Shown here: in pieces, positions 1 through 12,064 of the stretch
Numbering within the stretch: position 1 is the first letter of the stretch
Layout: each line of letters starts with the position of its first letter
NCBI RefSeq assembly: GCF_910592395.1
Contig: NC_088312.1
Span: 9,486,001 to 9,550,000 of the forward strand
DNA from: Lineus longissimus
Taxonomy: Eukaryota; Nemertea; Pilidiophora; Heteronemertea; Lineidae
Direction of reading: 5' to 3'
DNA: 64,000 nucleotides
The notes under the pieces: generated by a model
Databases searched by the model: none
Told to the model about the DNA's origin: nothing
What the model saw: only the letters and a program-made list of their open reading frames with translations
Made by a program: the position numbers and the translations under genes

Positions 1-875
1 AGTCAGTTCATGAATACGGCTAAAAGTGACACAGGACAGTACCTGAACTACATTTATTACTTAAGATGAATGAACCAACATGCATTACCTAGCATACAGT
101 CTTTTTAAGCATGAGGACATTTGGATATGACATTGAATCGTATGTATTTATGTATTGGTCTTTAAAACTATCAAGTGTCGGGTAAGTAGTAAGACTAAGA
201 GCGCATGTATACCGATATTGTTTTTTTAGGATCCCAAAGTGCTGGACCCAGAATCTCATGCACACTAAGACTTTGCCAAGAGCATGCTAGGATTGAAGAA
301 GCATAAACAAAATAGATAACCACCATAGATCAAGAATCAACATAAAATTTACGCAAAACGAAGTGAAGCATCTTAAACCATAAACCCAGCATGAAGCTGC
401 TGAAGAAATGTTTTCAATTTACGAGATAGAAATACAATTCAACGCTGTGAGTGAACTGTAAGTGTGTATGCAGGATAAAACCATAGTCTAATCCTTGATG
501 CTGCTTATCATCATGTTAGAAAATGCTCATGGAAACAGTCATTAAGACTCCGGTGGTATGGCATTGAGTTATAGTATTGAAGCAAATAGTATTGTATGGA
601 ATCAAAGAGTTTGGAGATAAATTTTGCCAAGCCAAATCCAACAAACAACACAATTTTTCATTCAAACAAAACAACACAAGAAAATTGCACCAGATATCTG
701 TTCGCTCTAAGTATTTTTTGAATTGACTTCACATTCATAGCAAGAAAGACTACACCTGATACCTGGTATGTGGATAAGACTTAGCAAAGTTTAAAATCAA
801 AAGAAAACTGAGATAGAATGTACAATCACACCCTAAACTAAGCACTTGATTACTTGGCGATAGAAAACTGGTCAC
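1..875. other. Left-edge sequence, probable SYAP1 intron or 3' region
   Basis: I see no convincing coding exon here. The last recognised SYAP1 exon ends at 876 with an open donor in phase 1, so this stretch should be intron followed by terminal exon(s) that lie here unrecognised or beyond the left edge. The acidic C-terminal tail typical of the family was looked for on the minus strand and not found. Open frames in this stretch look like chance frames in AT-rich DNA. Confidence 0.4.
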
Positions 876-3800
876 CTTTGCATTTTGCGGATAGAGTCTC
901 CTGAATATCGGAAAGTTTGTCATAATCGGAAGAGGAATTAGATGAATTATCACCTGAAAATAGAGGGCGTTATGGCATATTATGAAAGTTAAAAGATTCG
1001 AAAGGGTTATAGAGAGAAATACCATGAAAGACAGAATATTTTAAAAACGTATTCTGATATTTAAATGGAAGTTTAACCCAACAAGTGTCAAAAATGAACT
1101 GCTCGAATAATATCATTTTCAATGCCGAAGTGAATTGGAATGAAATCAAAATGAAACAAAGTAGGAAGGGGAGGGGTTGATGTGACAGGATCAATAAAGA
1201 AAAGAAGCTATCTGGAGGAATGACTGGCAACCTTTTTTTCCAGATGACAGTAGTTGGCTAAACAGTACATGTTGACATGTACATTCTGAAAAAGACTTCC
1301 TCAAAAACAACAGACAAGTAAGATGCAGCTTCAGTTGTGAGGACTGTTGTGTTATTCAATTAGACAATCTACAATGTATTATCATGAGAGCCTCTTGTAG
1401 TTGTATTGATTTGTGTCGGTGTGACCAGTTGAAGTTTACTGCCCAACATCGCAATAGTGCAGTGCCTGTCAATAACACTGAACATAGTCCGTTAATAAGC
1501 AAACATCTGACAAATGATTGAGAGAAGGGATTACAGAGGTCAAGCACATTAAATAACAAGCATCAAACTTAAAACACTTAATAGACTGTTTGAGATTCAT
1601 GCTCAGCCCTTTGATTCCGAGTATCAAGTCATTAACAAACTCCCCTTTTAAAAGTTTTACATAACAGACCAATGCATGGGCTGACCATTTGAAATGCAGC
1701 AAATACCTTGATCAAACATGAACATGACAAAACAGTCACAATTCACATCACAACAATCACACAACAGACAGAACAAGGATTGAAAAAGAACATAGTACAG
1801 CAGATCAAACAGGAGGAAAAGACATTCTGAATATCATTCAACTTTCAAACATGCACCAAATAACAAATTGTGATATTTTCCCAAATTTTGACAGTCTTTA
1901 CAGTTGACAGTCTTTGACAGTCTTTACCCCCCCCCCCCCCCCCCCCCCCGACACCCAGGGCCAAATTCTTAGAAAGCATTTTGAAATGACATTCTAACAA
2001 CCAACCTGGCGAGGCTTGCTTATATATTTTACTTTGATACCTATTTAGAAGCTGACTTCACATTACTTTTTATATCTTTTCGAAGAATCTGTTCCCTAAA
2101 TGCATGAAATGAGGCCATCTAGTGGTCATTTACAAAGCAAATCAAGTTGCAAATCATCTCCCCACTTTTGACAACATATCATAACTACCCTTATTGTATC
2201 GGCTTACTGATAAATCAACAAACCTTTATTTCCATTTTCTAAAGATGATCGTCGTGAGCTCGATTTTGAGGAGGCATTTTCACCAGTGTTTCCTTTAAGG
2301 TGAGAAAATGAACATGTGAAGAAAGAATCTTATCAAATGAACAAAAGCTGGGTTCAGAGACAACAAGTAAGGAAATTTTTAATTCTTATCAACATAATAA
2401 GATGGATATTTGGCTTACCATATTGTAACTATAATCAACATCAGTATCTAATTCCAAGGAGGTTGATGCAGCCAAGCCAGCAGAGCAGGACAAACTCTGA
2501 TTGCTTGCTGTATTGCTATAAACCAACCAGGATAGAGGTGAAGGATTCTGCATGCACATGTGATACTGACCTGTTGACTGGGCTAACGATGTCAACTGGG
2601 TTGACTGCTTAATTAGCGATACGCGGTAGAAGTAATTCCTCCAAAAGTGCTCTTCACTTACACTGGAAAAGAGCATGAAAAAGTCATTGATCAACAAGCA
2701 GAAGCAAAATCATGAAGTTCTGAATTGACAACAATATCCTGCAGAAACATAAACCAAGGTCTAATTAACTTAGCTTGTAATTCTTTCCAACTGAAATTTG
2801 GAGCTGGTCATAATTCAGTTAAGAAGGATAAAACGCGTATGAAGCAGAATTACTTACGCCTTTGGCACAAGTTCAAATCGCATTTTCTGCAGATTTGGAT
2901 CCTCCTGTAATGTGGCCAAAGCAACTGGGAAAGAGGCATCAAAATCAAAGTGGAATGGGACACCAGAGGGAGGATTACGAAGAAAGTTCCTCTTGTCCTG
3001 AAATGACAACAGTTCAAGTCTTATACAATGTGGTAACCCATGAAAAATACAGTGTAACTTGTCCATGTAACACCAGAGGAAACTAGTGAGACCTAGAAAT
3101 TGATCACAAAGACTTTTTTTTTCAGACTCTGAGACATGCACACCTACAACTATAGAGGCTGACAAGAGCATACAGTAATGTTGTAATGACTTTCATCAGC
3201 CAGTCAAGGGTCAACTTACCAATGACAGAGCCATTATCTGATCCCTCATCTGCTCTTCTTCATTATAACCAACCCATGGAGGGACAGCCGCTTCAGCTTG
3301 ACGCTTCTTCTCACGATTCTCATCTACAAACTTCTTCTGTTCCTTTGTGAACTCATTGATAATAGGCTAAAGGAGAACAATACAACAATTTTAGACCACT
3401 TTGTTACCAAGCACTCCTAGTCCTAATTTTCAGCTTTCTACAGCATTAATGAATTGAAAATTTTCCTAAAATTGCCTCAAGGCATGTGGGCAAGATATCA
3501 ATATAGTGTCAAGCGTGCATAAGAATTGTGAAGTCTGTGTTGAAACATCAAGACAGACCAACAATACCTGGTGGGTGAACTTAACAATCGGAATGTCCAA
3601 AACATGACCCATAATATCAACGCCTAATATAAATCTCCTAAACCAGCAGGGCCTATAATACACAATATATCAATACAAAGGTAGCCACAGCTTACAAACC
3701 TTACACCATGTGGGGCATAGGGATTATGTGATATTCGTTAAATCCACAAAGACTTTCTATACATACATGTAAGGGTAAAGAAAGGCTATGGTTTATTTGG

Positions 3801-4517
3801 TTTGTGATTGTATTCAATTGTTATTATTTCCATTCATTACTGGATGTTTTTCATTCACTCACTGTGCTCTCTTCAACTTTGTCTTTTAGGTGCATTGCAG
3901 TCTGAGCTACAGACATTGTAGCGGTCTTCCCAACGCTGAAGAGATAACCTGAAAGTAATGAAATAGCAAATACTTATTATTGTCTTTTAGTTTTAGCATA
4001 ATAATGATATTGAGAGGCAAGATGAGATGACTTAGATTGTGATGAGAATGTCTTCCACGGCCCAAAATACAAGGTTGCACACCTGAATTGATACGAACAT
4101 TACACTGCCAGACAAGCTCAAGGCAGTGGCACCTCAGCAGCAGTCACACCACTCACAGTGGCAATGCCGCACCAGTGCCACTGCTAGTGGCATCTGTCAA
4201 AATGAATATTATTAAAAAAATAAACACTCACTTCCCCATGTTTTAGCGGTATTCAAAGCTTGTTTGGAGACTTCTTGGAGATCTGCTGAGGCACCAAGGA
4301 ATGGGTCAGCACCATCCTGGCCTTCTGCCAAATCCGGATTCCCAGGGTCAGCTGCTGGTGGTGGTGGTGTGGCTTCATCTTTTTTTGGTTCAGTTGTGCT
4401 GGCTTTTCCTGCACTTTCTGAACTGGTTTTTGGATCAGAACTGTCAATTTCGGGTTCTTCTTTATCTTTATTTTTCGTACCACCCCCTCCTAACCAACTT
4501 GACATCGTATTTAACAT
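876..4517 (-). CDS. SYAP1: Synapse-associated protein 1 (BSD domain), 3' end missing
   Basis: SYAP1/SAP47 is a BSD-domain adaptor linked in vertebrates to AKT/mTORC2 signalling and in flies to synapses. Eight minus-strand exons in consistent phase: 4517-4232, 3948-3859, 3623-3568, 3366-3220, 2997-2858, 2662-2571, 2292-2224 and 953-876 (958 nt, about 319 codons). The start is the ATG at 4517, giving [13 protein letters not shown]; the SSWLG opening is family-typical, and an ATG at 4505 is an alternative. An acidic Pro-rich segment follows, then a helical stretch, and then the BSD domain across the 3366, 2997 and 2662 exons, with [17 protein letters not shown] and the hallmark [15 protein letters not shown] Ser-rich tail ([14 protein letters not shown]) ends the readable part. 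The exon 2 donor and the 2571 donor (G|GTCAGT) were chosen by phase; a stronger-looking donor at 2419 would lead into a stop in the next exon. The C-terminus is not resolved. Confidence 0.85.
1924..1950. repeat. Poly-C tract with short upstream direct repeats
   Basis: A run of more than 20 C residues (G on the minus strand) follows several copies of TTGACAGTCTTTACAG-like sequence. It lies inside the long SYAP1 intron between exons 7 and 8. It is G-run-forming on the transcribed strand and may be length-uncertain in the assembly. Confidence 0.8.
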
Positions 4518-4814
4518 ATTGATGCCTTGAAATCGGTTATATTTGAGCGAACTTTTTATGTCGCAATGAAAATATTTTGTGTTTTGATTTTGCAATGACC
4601 TTGCCCTTGCATAAATCCACAGGAACAGGCAAAGTCGACAGCTATAAAAAGAATTTGTTATATGCTTTTATAGTAATATCTAAGTAGTGGTATCGTAAAG
4701 AAATACTGATATTTCATTTCAATAATAATTTTTTTTATCTAAGTTGTCTGTATTGAGTAATTCCTTGTCAAATTTTATTTTCTTTAGAATTTCAAGTCCC
4801 TGCCAAAATCCAAA
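4518..4814. promoter_or_regulatory. Bidirectional promoter, SYAP1 / PSMG1
   Basis: The two start codons face away from each other with 297 bp between them, so the 5' UTRs and promoters of both genes must lie in this interval. It is AT-rich, and no clear TATA box or CpG island stands out. This is inference from gene layout; transcription start sites are not visible. Confidence 0.6.
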
Positions 4815-6933
4815 ATGGCCACTTTCTTTGGAGAAGTTTTGCCAGTGTTTTCTCGAGCGGTTGAAGACGAAGATGACGATGATGCAGCCCTGCTACCTCA
4901 TCAGTGCGTGCGAAAGATAAAAACGAAATAATGAAAAACTGGTTTAAGTAAAACTTGTACCCTGTCTCCTTTTTGATCATGAGAAAACAGTGGTCAAAAT
5001 GTAATGAACTTTCACTCGTCTGCTATTTTAGCTGCATCATCCTGTACATTTTGTGTACATAATGTACATGAACTGTAGGACAATGTACACAAATCATTAC
5101 ATTACATAACACTAACACGCAGGTTGCAGACAGACCCACCTGTTCAAAGCTGTTGGTCAGTTTCAACACCAGAACAGTTGGTATTCAAGTAAAGTATGCA
5201 ATCGTAAAGTTAGTTTTATGTCAACTTAATAAAATAATTATCATAATCATCACATAGGCTCTTCCTCCACAAATCCTTGTCGATGATCTCATCTTTTCTG
5301 GTAGCCTGTTTATAGCCAAAATAATTTCTTTGTCATGATATTGCTTACTTCTTCAGAGAACAATATGTTTGTCTAAGATGGTCACCTGAAACCAGAAGAA
5401 TCTTTGAAGAAAAACAGACCCTCCAATGTTCGTCGATTATAATAGCTGTTGGAAAAGCTGCAACAGGTGAGAAGGTTGTTGTGCAATCTTAAGAAGGGAT
5501 CAGTTTAATACCATCCAGAGATTAATTCAAAACTTGGAAGAACTCCTCTATCAAATCATATTTTGTTGACAGGAGGAACTCAATGTGCATATCTAATGAC
5601 CCTCAGGTCAGATCCTCTGTTAAGCAACACTTTAATTGTTCTTTGTCACAGAATCTTGATCAATGTTTCCTTTCAATGTCTTTTCTTGCAGAGCAACCCC
5701 TTTGAACTTGTCCTACCTTTTCTTTTTTCAGCTTTTGCCAATACCTACTTAGTGGAAAATAACACTGATGTGATTGGTACAATATGTAGTGGCATGAGCA
5801 ACAGGGAATCAAATACTTTATGCCAACGTTCACTGCGAGATCGGACATGCAATATCCATAGATTAAAGAACAAATCAGATGTGCTTCTTTGCTTATGCAA
5901 CACCATTGTGACTCCAGAGCAAGCATTTTCTTGGACTACACAGGTAGGTTTGCCATTTTAGATAACAAACCAGTGAGCCAAATCGGAAGTGGCTCCGTCT
6001 TTGATGCATTGTATGTTGTACACTATAACAGTTTTTTCGTTTTTTAGCTATTTTCAAGTCTTGACAAATCAACCCATGTGACAGTCATATCCTCGAGCCA
6101 TGCATCAGAATATAAGAGTGACATTCCTTCATCAGATCTGCCCTTTCCTATGTTGACTGCACTGAAGACGTCTACCTTCAGTGGGAAAGCTGTGTGTCGC
6201 TATCTTCAGCAGCCCAATACTGTCACTGGACTACCAGCACAAAGTGAGTTGTAACCTGACAGTCTCCTCTCTAAAATCAGTTTATTGGACTTGATTTGAA
6301 AACAAGTACAATTGGGCACACTCATCAGTATTGTAAAAGTGGCAGCGATTACCTAGATTATATGATTATGGTAAAGATGAATTGAAATCAGTTTACACTT
6401 TAGGCAGATTATCCAAGGAGCAGTTTCCATGTGCTTAACTGCATCACTTGACTGCATCATGTACTTACATCCAATTACTTGCCTCAAAAGTCCACAATTC
6501 AAACTCAAATCTGTTTTCTCTTTCAGTTTTAACATATTGTCAAAGTCACAGCCTGCCCGCAGTGTTGTACCACACATACACAGATGTACTCTATTTGGAT
6601 TCCATCACAATCAACAGCTTCAAACCATTACTGAGGATATCACCTTTCAGAGATATACTTCTGGTAAGATCATAGTCCAATTGTGCTGCCCATTCAGAAA
6701 TCTAACACCTGTCCTAGATTCATCTCGAAGAGGAAAGAGGCAAAGCAAGTTATCTCATGAAACTTTTGAAAAAGATAATATGTTGTGTTCTTTGAATTCT
6801 CATTGACAAGGACAGTACAATTTCAGTGTCTCTAAGTAGATTTTTTTCCTTTCAGAAAAACCCTAGAGCTGCAGAGAAACTTGCCAAACTGACTGAAGTG
6901 GATGCTGCTGCTGACAACAACCTTTACATCTGA
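4815..6933 (+). CDS. PSMG1: Proteasome assembly chaperone 1
   Basis: PSMG1 (PAC1) pairs with PSMG2 and scaffolds assembly of the proteasome alpha ring in cytosol and ER. Six exons in consistent phase: 4815-4903, 5357-5466, 5732-5943, 6048-6243, 6527-6663 and 6856-6933, giving 273 residues (human about 288). The N-terminus MATFFGEVLP matches the family opening and is followed by an acidic run. Other matching blocks are SSIIIAVGKAATG (exon 2), ALKTSTFSGKAV and LQQPNTVTGLPA (exon 4), and LPAVLYHTYTDVLYLDSIT with FKPLL (exon 5). The protein ends in NLYI, fitting the hydrophobic-Tyr-X C-terminal tail used by PAC1/PAC2 to dock on the alpha ring. It shares an upstream region with SYAP1. Confidence 0.93.
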
Positions 6934-7193
6934 ACATTTGGCCACTCCATTCTGGACTGTGAGAACAACTGGACTGCTATTCTATACTATTCAAAATATA
7001 TCAAACTACTTATTACCCTGAGCTGTGGCGACTCACATCTGTCAACTGAGGACATTCTGCAGACATAAGTTATGATATAAACATTAGAGTTTTCTTGTGA
7101 TAGGATCAAGGCATGATTGGCCGTTGTATCTGAATGATTCACACCCATAGTTTTTTAATCCTGGAATTTACACAGTTGGAGAATATTTACATC

Positions 7194-7199
7194 AATAAA
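7194..7199 (+). terminator. Polyadenylation signal of PSMG1
   Basis: AATAAA lies 261 bp after the PSMG1 stop, a plausible 3' UTR length. No other canonical signal lies closer. Confidence 0.65.
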
Positions 7200-7324
7200 G
7201 TCAAGTGTCAGCATTCATATTGAAGTTCTTTCCTTTGTAAGAGTTAACCCTAGAAGCAAATCATGAGCAGCACTTCTAAAAATTCGTTCACCAAGCATGA
7301 AATCTCATTGTGTTCATAACTTAT

Positions 7325-7660
7325 CCATGGGGCAACCAACTAGAGGATAGATCACTGCTAGCTCGGGTGATGGTTTATTTGGGGAAAAACCTACTTGGAG
7401 ACAGATCAGTGCTTGCTCTAGGCGATGGTGAACTGGCGGAACAATCCAATCTGAAGACAAGCTTCAGTGCTGGCTTTGGGCGGTGGTGTATCGGGGGAAC
7501 ACCCTGACTTGAAGACAGATCAGTGCCAGCTCTGGGCGAAGGTGTATTGGGGGAACAATCCATCTTGGAGACTGATAAGTTTGAGTGCTCTGCTGGGCAC
7601 CAGCCTAATGGGGGGACAATATCCATCTTTTAGACAGGTCAGTCCGAGAGCTATTGACAT
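7325..7660. repeat. Degenerate minisatellite, unit about 58 bp, 5-6 copies
   Basis: Units share the skeleton GGAGACAGATCAGTGC, then GCTCTGGGCGATGGTG, then GGGGGAACAATCCATC, and recur about every 57-60 bp (near 7341, 7396, 7455, 7513 and 7570). Copies differ by substitutions and small indels, so the array is old. It lies just past the PSMG1 poly(A) signal. Open frames across it are by-products of the repeat. Confidence 0.75.
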
Positions 7661-8739
7661 GATGGCACCCGATATTTCAACCACCCAGCAACGGTATGTG
7701 TACCGTCTCAACCGACTATACCTATCCTTAAAGACATAGTTTATTATCAATGACACAACCGCAGCTTAAACCATAGCTGGGACAAAAATGTGTACCTAGA
7801 AAAAATGGTCATGATACATGGGCCATAACCACAAACTCAAATTTCCTACAGATTCATATACTGTGGCCCTATGTTGTATATCTGCTAGGGATGACTGTGT
7901 TCTTAAGAAATGACTTTTGCAAAGTAACAGCCACTTAGAATAGGCTGGTTACTGTAAGCTTAATTAAAAAGTTATCTGGGCCTGGTGCCTTGGACTGACC
8001 TAACATCTCACTGTGCTCTGAACGACATGCACGCCTTAGACTGAACTATCATCTCACCATGCTTGTGAAGACAGAGACAACCTGGCTGTCTCTTCTATAC
8101 CCCAGGCACAAGGGCCTAGCTCCCTGACGAAAGAGATCTTGGATTCACCGTGGTAAAATGAATTCTGAATTCAACATTAGCATGGTGAAATTGGAATTGT
8201 GACAGTTATTGTTGTGACAATATTAGGAATTGCTTACTATATCTGTAATTATTATTTCTGTGTTTTTCTCTAGCCCTGGTGAACCCAGACACCCAGGATC
8301 GTTAACCGTTATAAGTTTCAACACCTTCCTTCTTAATTGCCCCTTTCCATTGTTTCATAATCTTTATCTTTTAAGCTGTTTGACCCCTTATATGATCTTC
8401 ATGATTAGCAGCTGGTTACTAGGCCCCTGCCCTTGGCCCTGTCTGATAATCTTGTATTGATGCTGCTGTGTACTGATATTTGGGCTAGGCTATTTACCCA
8501 TTAGGGGTGTGTGTAATTAGGTATAAATAATGATGTTCAGATGTTTTTAGTAAGTCCTGGCAGATCCAGAAAACCAACCCTTTACCCTCTGTAGCTGAAC
8601 AAGATATTTCTCTTGAAAAGCGCCAGAGCATTTTTAATTGACTTCACCCTTGACCTTACAGCATGGTAAGATTCTTTTATATGATCTCTTGTTGATATTT
8701 TATTGTGCGCCTTATTTTTGTAATATTTTAGTGTCGGTT
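7661..8739. other. Intergenic sequence without recognised genes
   Basis: No exon, RNA gene or mobile-element terminus is recognisable between the minisatellite and the retrotransposon. A pyrimidine-rich 76-codon plus-strand frame at 8230-8460 has no family features and is treated as chance. Confidence 0.5.
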
Positions 8740-8743
8740 GTAG

Positions 8744-8933
8744 TGTTGTATTTGCACAGGTTACAAACGTAATAAGTCCTGAATTTGCCTTCTAACGTCC
8801 GGATCCTTTATTCTAACACTGCTTCACAAAATTATACACACCAAAGTCATAATTGATAAAATAGTTCGTCGGGATGACGATTCGTGCACGTGATTATAAA
8901 ATACTCGGGAGACTGGAATAACTCTCTATCGCT

Positions 8934-8978
<45 letters not shown>

Positions 8979-9247
8979 AGAGCGTGCGGACAGCTGTTTT
9001 GTATTCACGCGCAGCTTTGTCTGCACCAATCAGGGGGCAACGTTGATGCGTCTCCATCCAATGAGGAGCCGCATCAATGCTGACGTAATTGATCACGCTG
9101 GGGAGAATGGAGGATTAAAAGTAGACCGTGGGAATTTTCACAGGTATCTTATCTGATACCCAATTCCAATAATCTCGCACACTTAATTCCAAGAATTACA
9201 CATTACAGTGCTACTCATAAGAAAGGTTTTACAATTACTATACAACA
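8744..9247 (-). repeat. 3' LTR of the retrotransposon
   Basis: 504 bp, matching the right LTR except for one CT-repeat length change. Read on the minus strand it has a TATA-like TTTTATAATC close to a CACGTG E-box (plus coordinates about 8887-8902), then AATAAA at 8812-8807 about 80 bp downstream. That is the expected U3-R-U5 layout with transcription leaving leftward. A (CT)n tract at about 8935-8978 lies in U3. The polypurine tract expected just right of 9247 is weak (GCGGGA). Confidence 0.93.
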
Positions 9248-10257
9248 TCCCGCGGAACTGGTAAAATATTTTACGAAGTTAAAATATTTTTTTTTTTTAA
9301 AAACAGTTAGAGGAATATGACTTTGGCTTAACACATAGTATTGTTGAATGGGGTACAATCAATGATAATAAGGCTTTAAACGAGGTGTTCATGCAGCGAA
9401 TGAACTTAAATTACATCATATGGTTCGGGGTTCCCAACAGTGTTCAGCCAGCGGCCGAACTTAGTTACAATATATGTATTTTGTTCCACTTACTAATGAA
9501 TGACCACTTCATTCATGACAAAGTATGAGCATAAGGTTACAATATAATTATACATTGAATCATTAATCTCATGCTAAACAGCATGTTAAAATATGCAATG
9601 ATACAATGAAGTTTCAAAACCTCTGCTGGGAATATTGCGAAACTGACTGGACCGGTCGACGAGGCATCTGAAAACTGTGGAAAATAAAGTTTAACTCGAA
9701 GAACTTCTGGATGACACGCGTATTTACAAAACCTCAACGAAAAAAAAAATGTTGTTGTCACAAAAGTATCCAAATTGCTTAAATCATACACTATTGTGTG
9801 AGCTGTCTCGAAACAGCAATTGCCACAAGCACTGCTTGGAGACAGAAACCCATCACGAAAATAAATCAGTCCCAAGACTGATGAGAGTTGGCTTTGCTAA
9901 CATGTAGCCGTACAAACATCCAATAAAATAGAGTATTGATAATAAAATACTCAAACTGGAAAACTGTTCAATAGACAGATTACTGTTGCACAAAGCTTCA
10001 TTGAAGACAAGTAGAAAAAAATATCACATCTATAGCTAATAGATGTTTCTACAATTATCCAACTAACAACTCACTAGCTTTTATAAAAATAGCAATGAGG
10101 GTGAAATAATTATTCTCGTAAAGATTTGTTTTGATAAGCAATATAGCAACGTCTTGTTGTAAACACCAAATGACATTACCGGTATTACCATAACAACGAC
10201 AACAAGAAACCACTTGAGATGTTTTAAAAACAAACCATATTCTCAATAAATTGTCGT
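9248..10257 (-). other. Retrotransposon 3' non-coding region
   Basis: About 1 kb between the end of the pol-derived frame and the 3' LTR. Minus-strand frames at 9537-9875 (112 codons) and 10055-10246 (63 codons) show no signal peptide, no membrane pattern typical of an envelope protein and no known motif. I treat the stretch as non-coding. Confidence 0.5.
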
Positions 10258-11469
10258 CTAATCACTTTTCTCTTGGCTTTTCGCCAAAATATGTGACTTA
10301 TCATGAATGGTCTTATCTTTGAACATTTTTAACGGGTTGGGACACCCTGTACATCTTATATCCTTGGCACTTAACACAAACTGGACAATGCTGACAACAT
10401 GTGGTTCAAATTGAGGTGACCACCAATAGCTAAACTGTTTCTGCCCAAAAGGCACAGAGAGCAAGAGTTCTAGGCATCCATTTTTGAAACGCGCCCGTTT
10501 CAAAGTGGTGTAATCAAACTCTGAGGGAGATTGCCAAGTGAGCCGAGACAAATCATCCTGTTGCTTAGTGGACAACACAGAGGGAGCAATCATGCCATGG
10601 TTACCCTCGGCATGAGACAAATGAATATTGAAATCACAAAGTTCAGCCTGTGAGGCATAGATGTCGCCTCTATAGGTGGTGGATTCATGAGCGGAACCTG
10701 TCTCATCAGTGAAATCCAAAGCATAAGCAGCATGCACAGCTTTCTCATCCTGTGCCTTGTCTGCCTTATGAAGCAAGTTTTGCAACTGCTGGAGATGGGC
10801 TACATTTTTCTGACCTGTGGCCCTCAAAAATGCTGGTTTCAACCTTGCAAAATTGAAGATATCAGGAATGATGTTTCCCTTCAAATCTGCTATAATATAG
10901 TGTGTCCTATCCAAAACCTGGTGTATAACAAATGGGCCAACCCAAAGAGTCTTAAACTTTCTTGTGTTGGCCGTCATCCCTGTAGTGTTGGGTTTATGTA
11001 GATAAACCAACTGACCTTCAGCATAGATGGGAGATTTCTGAAGTTTGTTAGCAATCTTGGCATTTTGAGACAGTTGCTGGTGCTCTTGGAGCTGCAGCAT
11101 ACATTTGGACACATTCTGAAATTTCTGTCGCAGATGTTGGACATACTCAGCATGTGACCGTGAGAGACCTAGACATGGTTTGAAATTCAAAGTGGACAAA
11201 TCAGCTGGTTCACGCAAGAAGAGCAAATAGAAAGGAGAGTAACCTCCCAAGTGAGCACTTGAAAATGAATTGTATGTGTACACTGCTGTGGACACGAATT
11301 GAGTCCAAGAAACACCATACTCAAGGAGATTTGCTTTGATGAGGTCGGCAATGGATTTGATTTGCCGTTCAGCCATAAGACTACCATGGTTTTCTACAGA
11401 GACAAGCTTCTGTTGAATGCCAAGTGTCGCACACAGTAATTCAACAAGATGACCGGTGAGAGATGCCAT
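10258..11469 (-). pseudogene. Pol C-terminal fragment separated by tandem duplication
   Basis: A 403-codon frame that starts inside the first-coordinate copy of a 592-bp duplication. It repeats the integrase region from the SLTGHLVELL segment onward and then continues into the unique pol C-terminus, absent from the main pol frame. The unique part (about 200 residues) begins at NIIPDIFNFARLKP and ends near the stop at 10258. I recognise no chromodomain in it. As it stands the fragment lacks protease, RT, RNase H and the first integrase aspartates, so it is not expected to act alone. The ATG at its start is formed partly by a 6-bp filler (11467-11472). Confidence 0.85.
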
Positions 11470-12064
11470 TCCTTCCCTTCAAATCTGCTATAATATAGTG
11501 TGTCCTATCCAAAACCTGGTGTATAACAAATGGGCCAACCCAAAGAGTCTTAAACTTTCTTGTGTTGGCCGTCATCCCTGTAGTGTTGGGTTTATGTAGA
11601 TAAACCAACTGACCTTCAGCATAGATGGGAGATTTCTGAAGTTTGTTAGCAATCTTGGCATTTTGAGACAGTTGCTGGTGCTCTTGGAGCTGCAGCATAC
11701 ATTTGGACACATTCTGAAATTTCTGTCGCAGATGTTGGACATACTCAGCATGTGACCGTGAGAGACCTAGACATGGTTTGAAATTCAAAGTGGACAAATC
11801 AGCTGGTTCACGCAAGAAGAGCAAATAGAAAGGAGAGTAACCTCCCAAGTGAGCACTTGAAAATGAATTGTATGTGTACACTGCTGTGGACACGAATTGA
11901 GTCCAAGAAACACCATACTCAAGGAGATTTGCTTTGATGAGGTCGGCAATGGATTTGATTTGCCGTTCAGCCATAAGACTACCATGGTTTTCTACAGAGA
12001 CAAGCTTCTGTTGAATGCCAAGTGTCGCACACAGTAATTCAACAAGATGACCGGTGAGAGATGC
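10875..12064. repeat. Perfect 592-bp tandem duplication inside pol
   Basis: Bases 10875-11466 recur at 11473-12064 with an offset of 598 bp. By eye the copies are identical, and six bases (CATTCC) separate them. The offset is 1 modulo 3, so reading from the right-hand copy into the left one changes frame and stops after about a dozen codons. The identity shows the duplication happened after or shortly before insertion, or is an assembly artefact. Confidence 0.93.

Noticed and set aside
2419-2570. Extension of SYAP1 exon 6 to the donor at 2419
   Set aside because: It would put the next exon in a frame that stops after 18 codons, whereas the donor at 2571 keeps the Ser-rich frame open through two further exons.
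2316-2612. 98-codon plus-strand frame
   Set aside because: It lies antisense to SYAP1 exons and introns whose phases are consistent on the minus strand.
9248-9262. Polypurine tract next to the 3' LTR
   Set aside because: The expected position reads only GCGGGA on the minus strand, too weak to call a feature.
9537-9875. Possible envelope gene in the retrotransposon
   Set aside because: The 112-codon frame has no signal peptide, cleavage site or clear membrane anchor, and lies in a region that otherwise looks non-coding.
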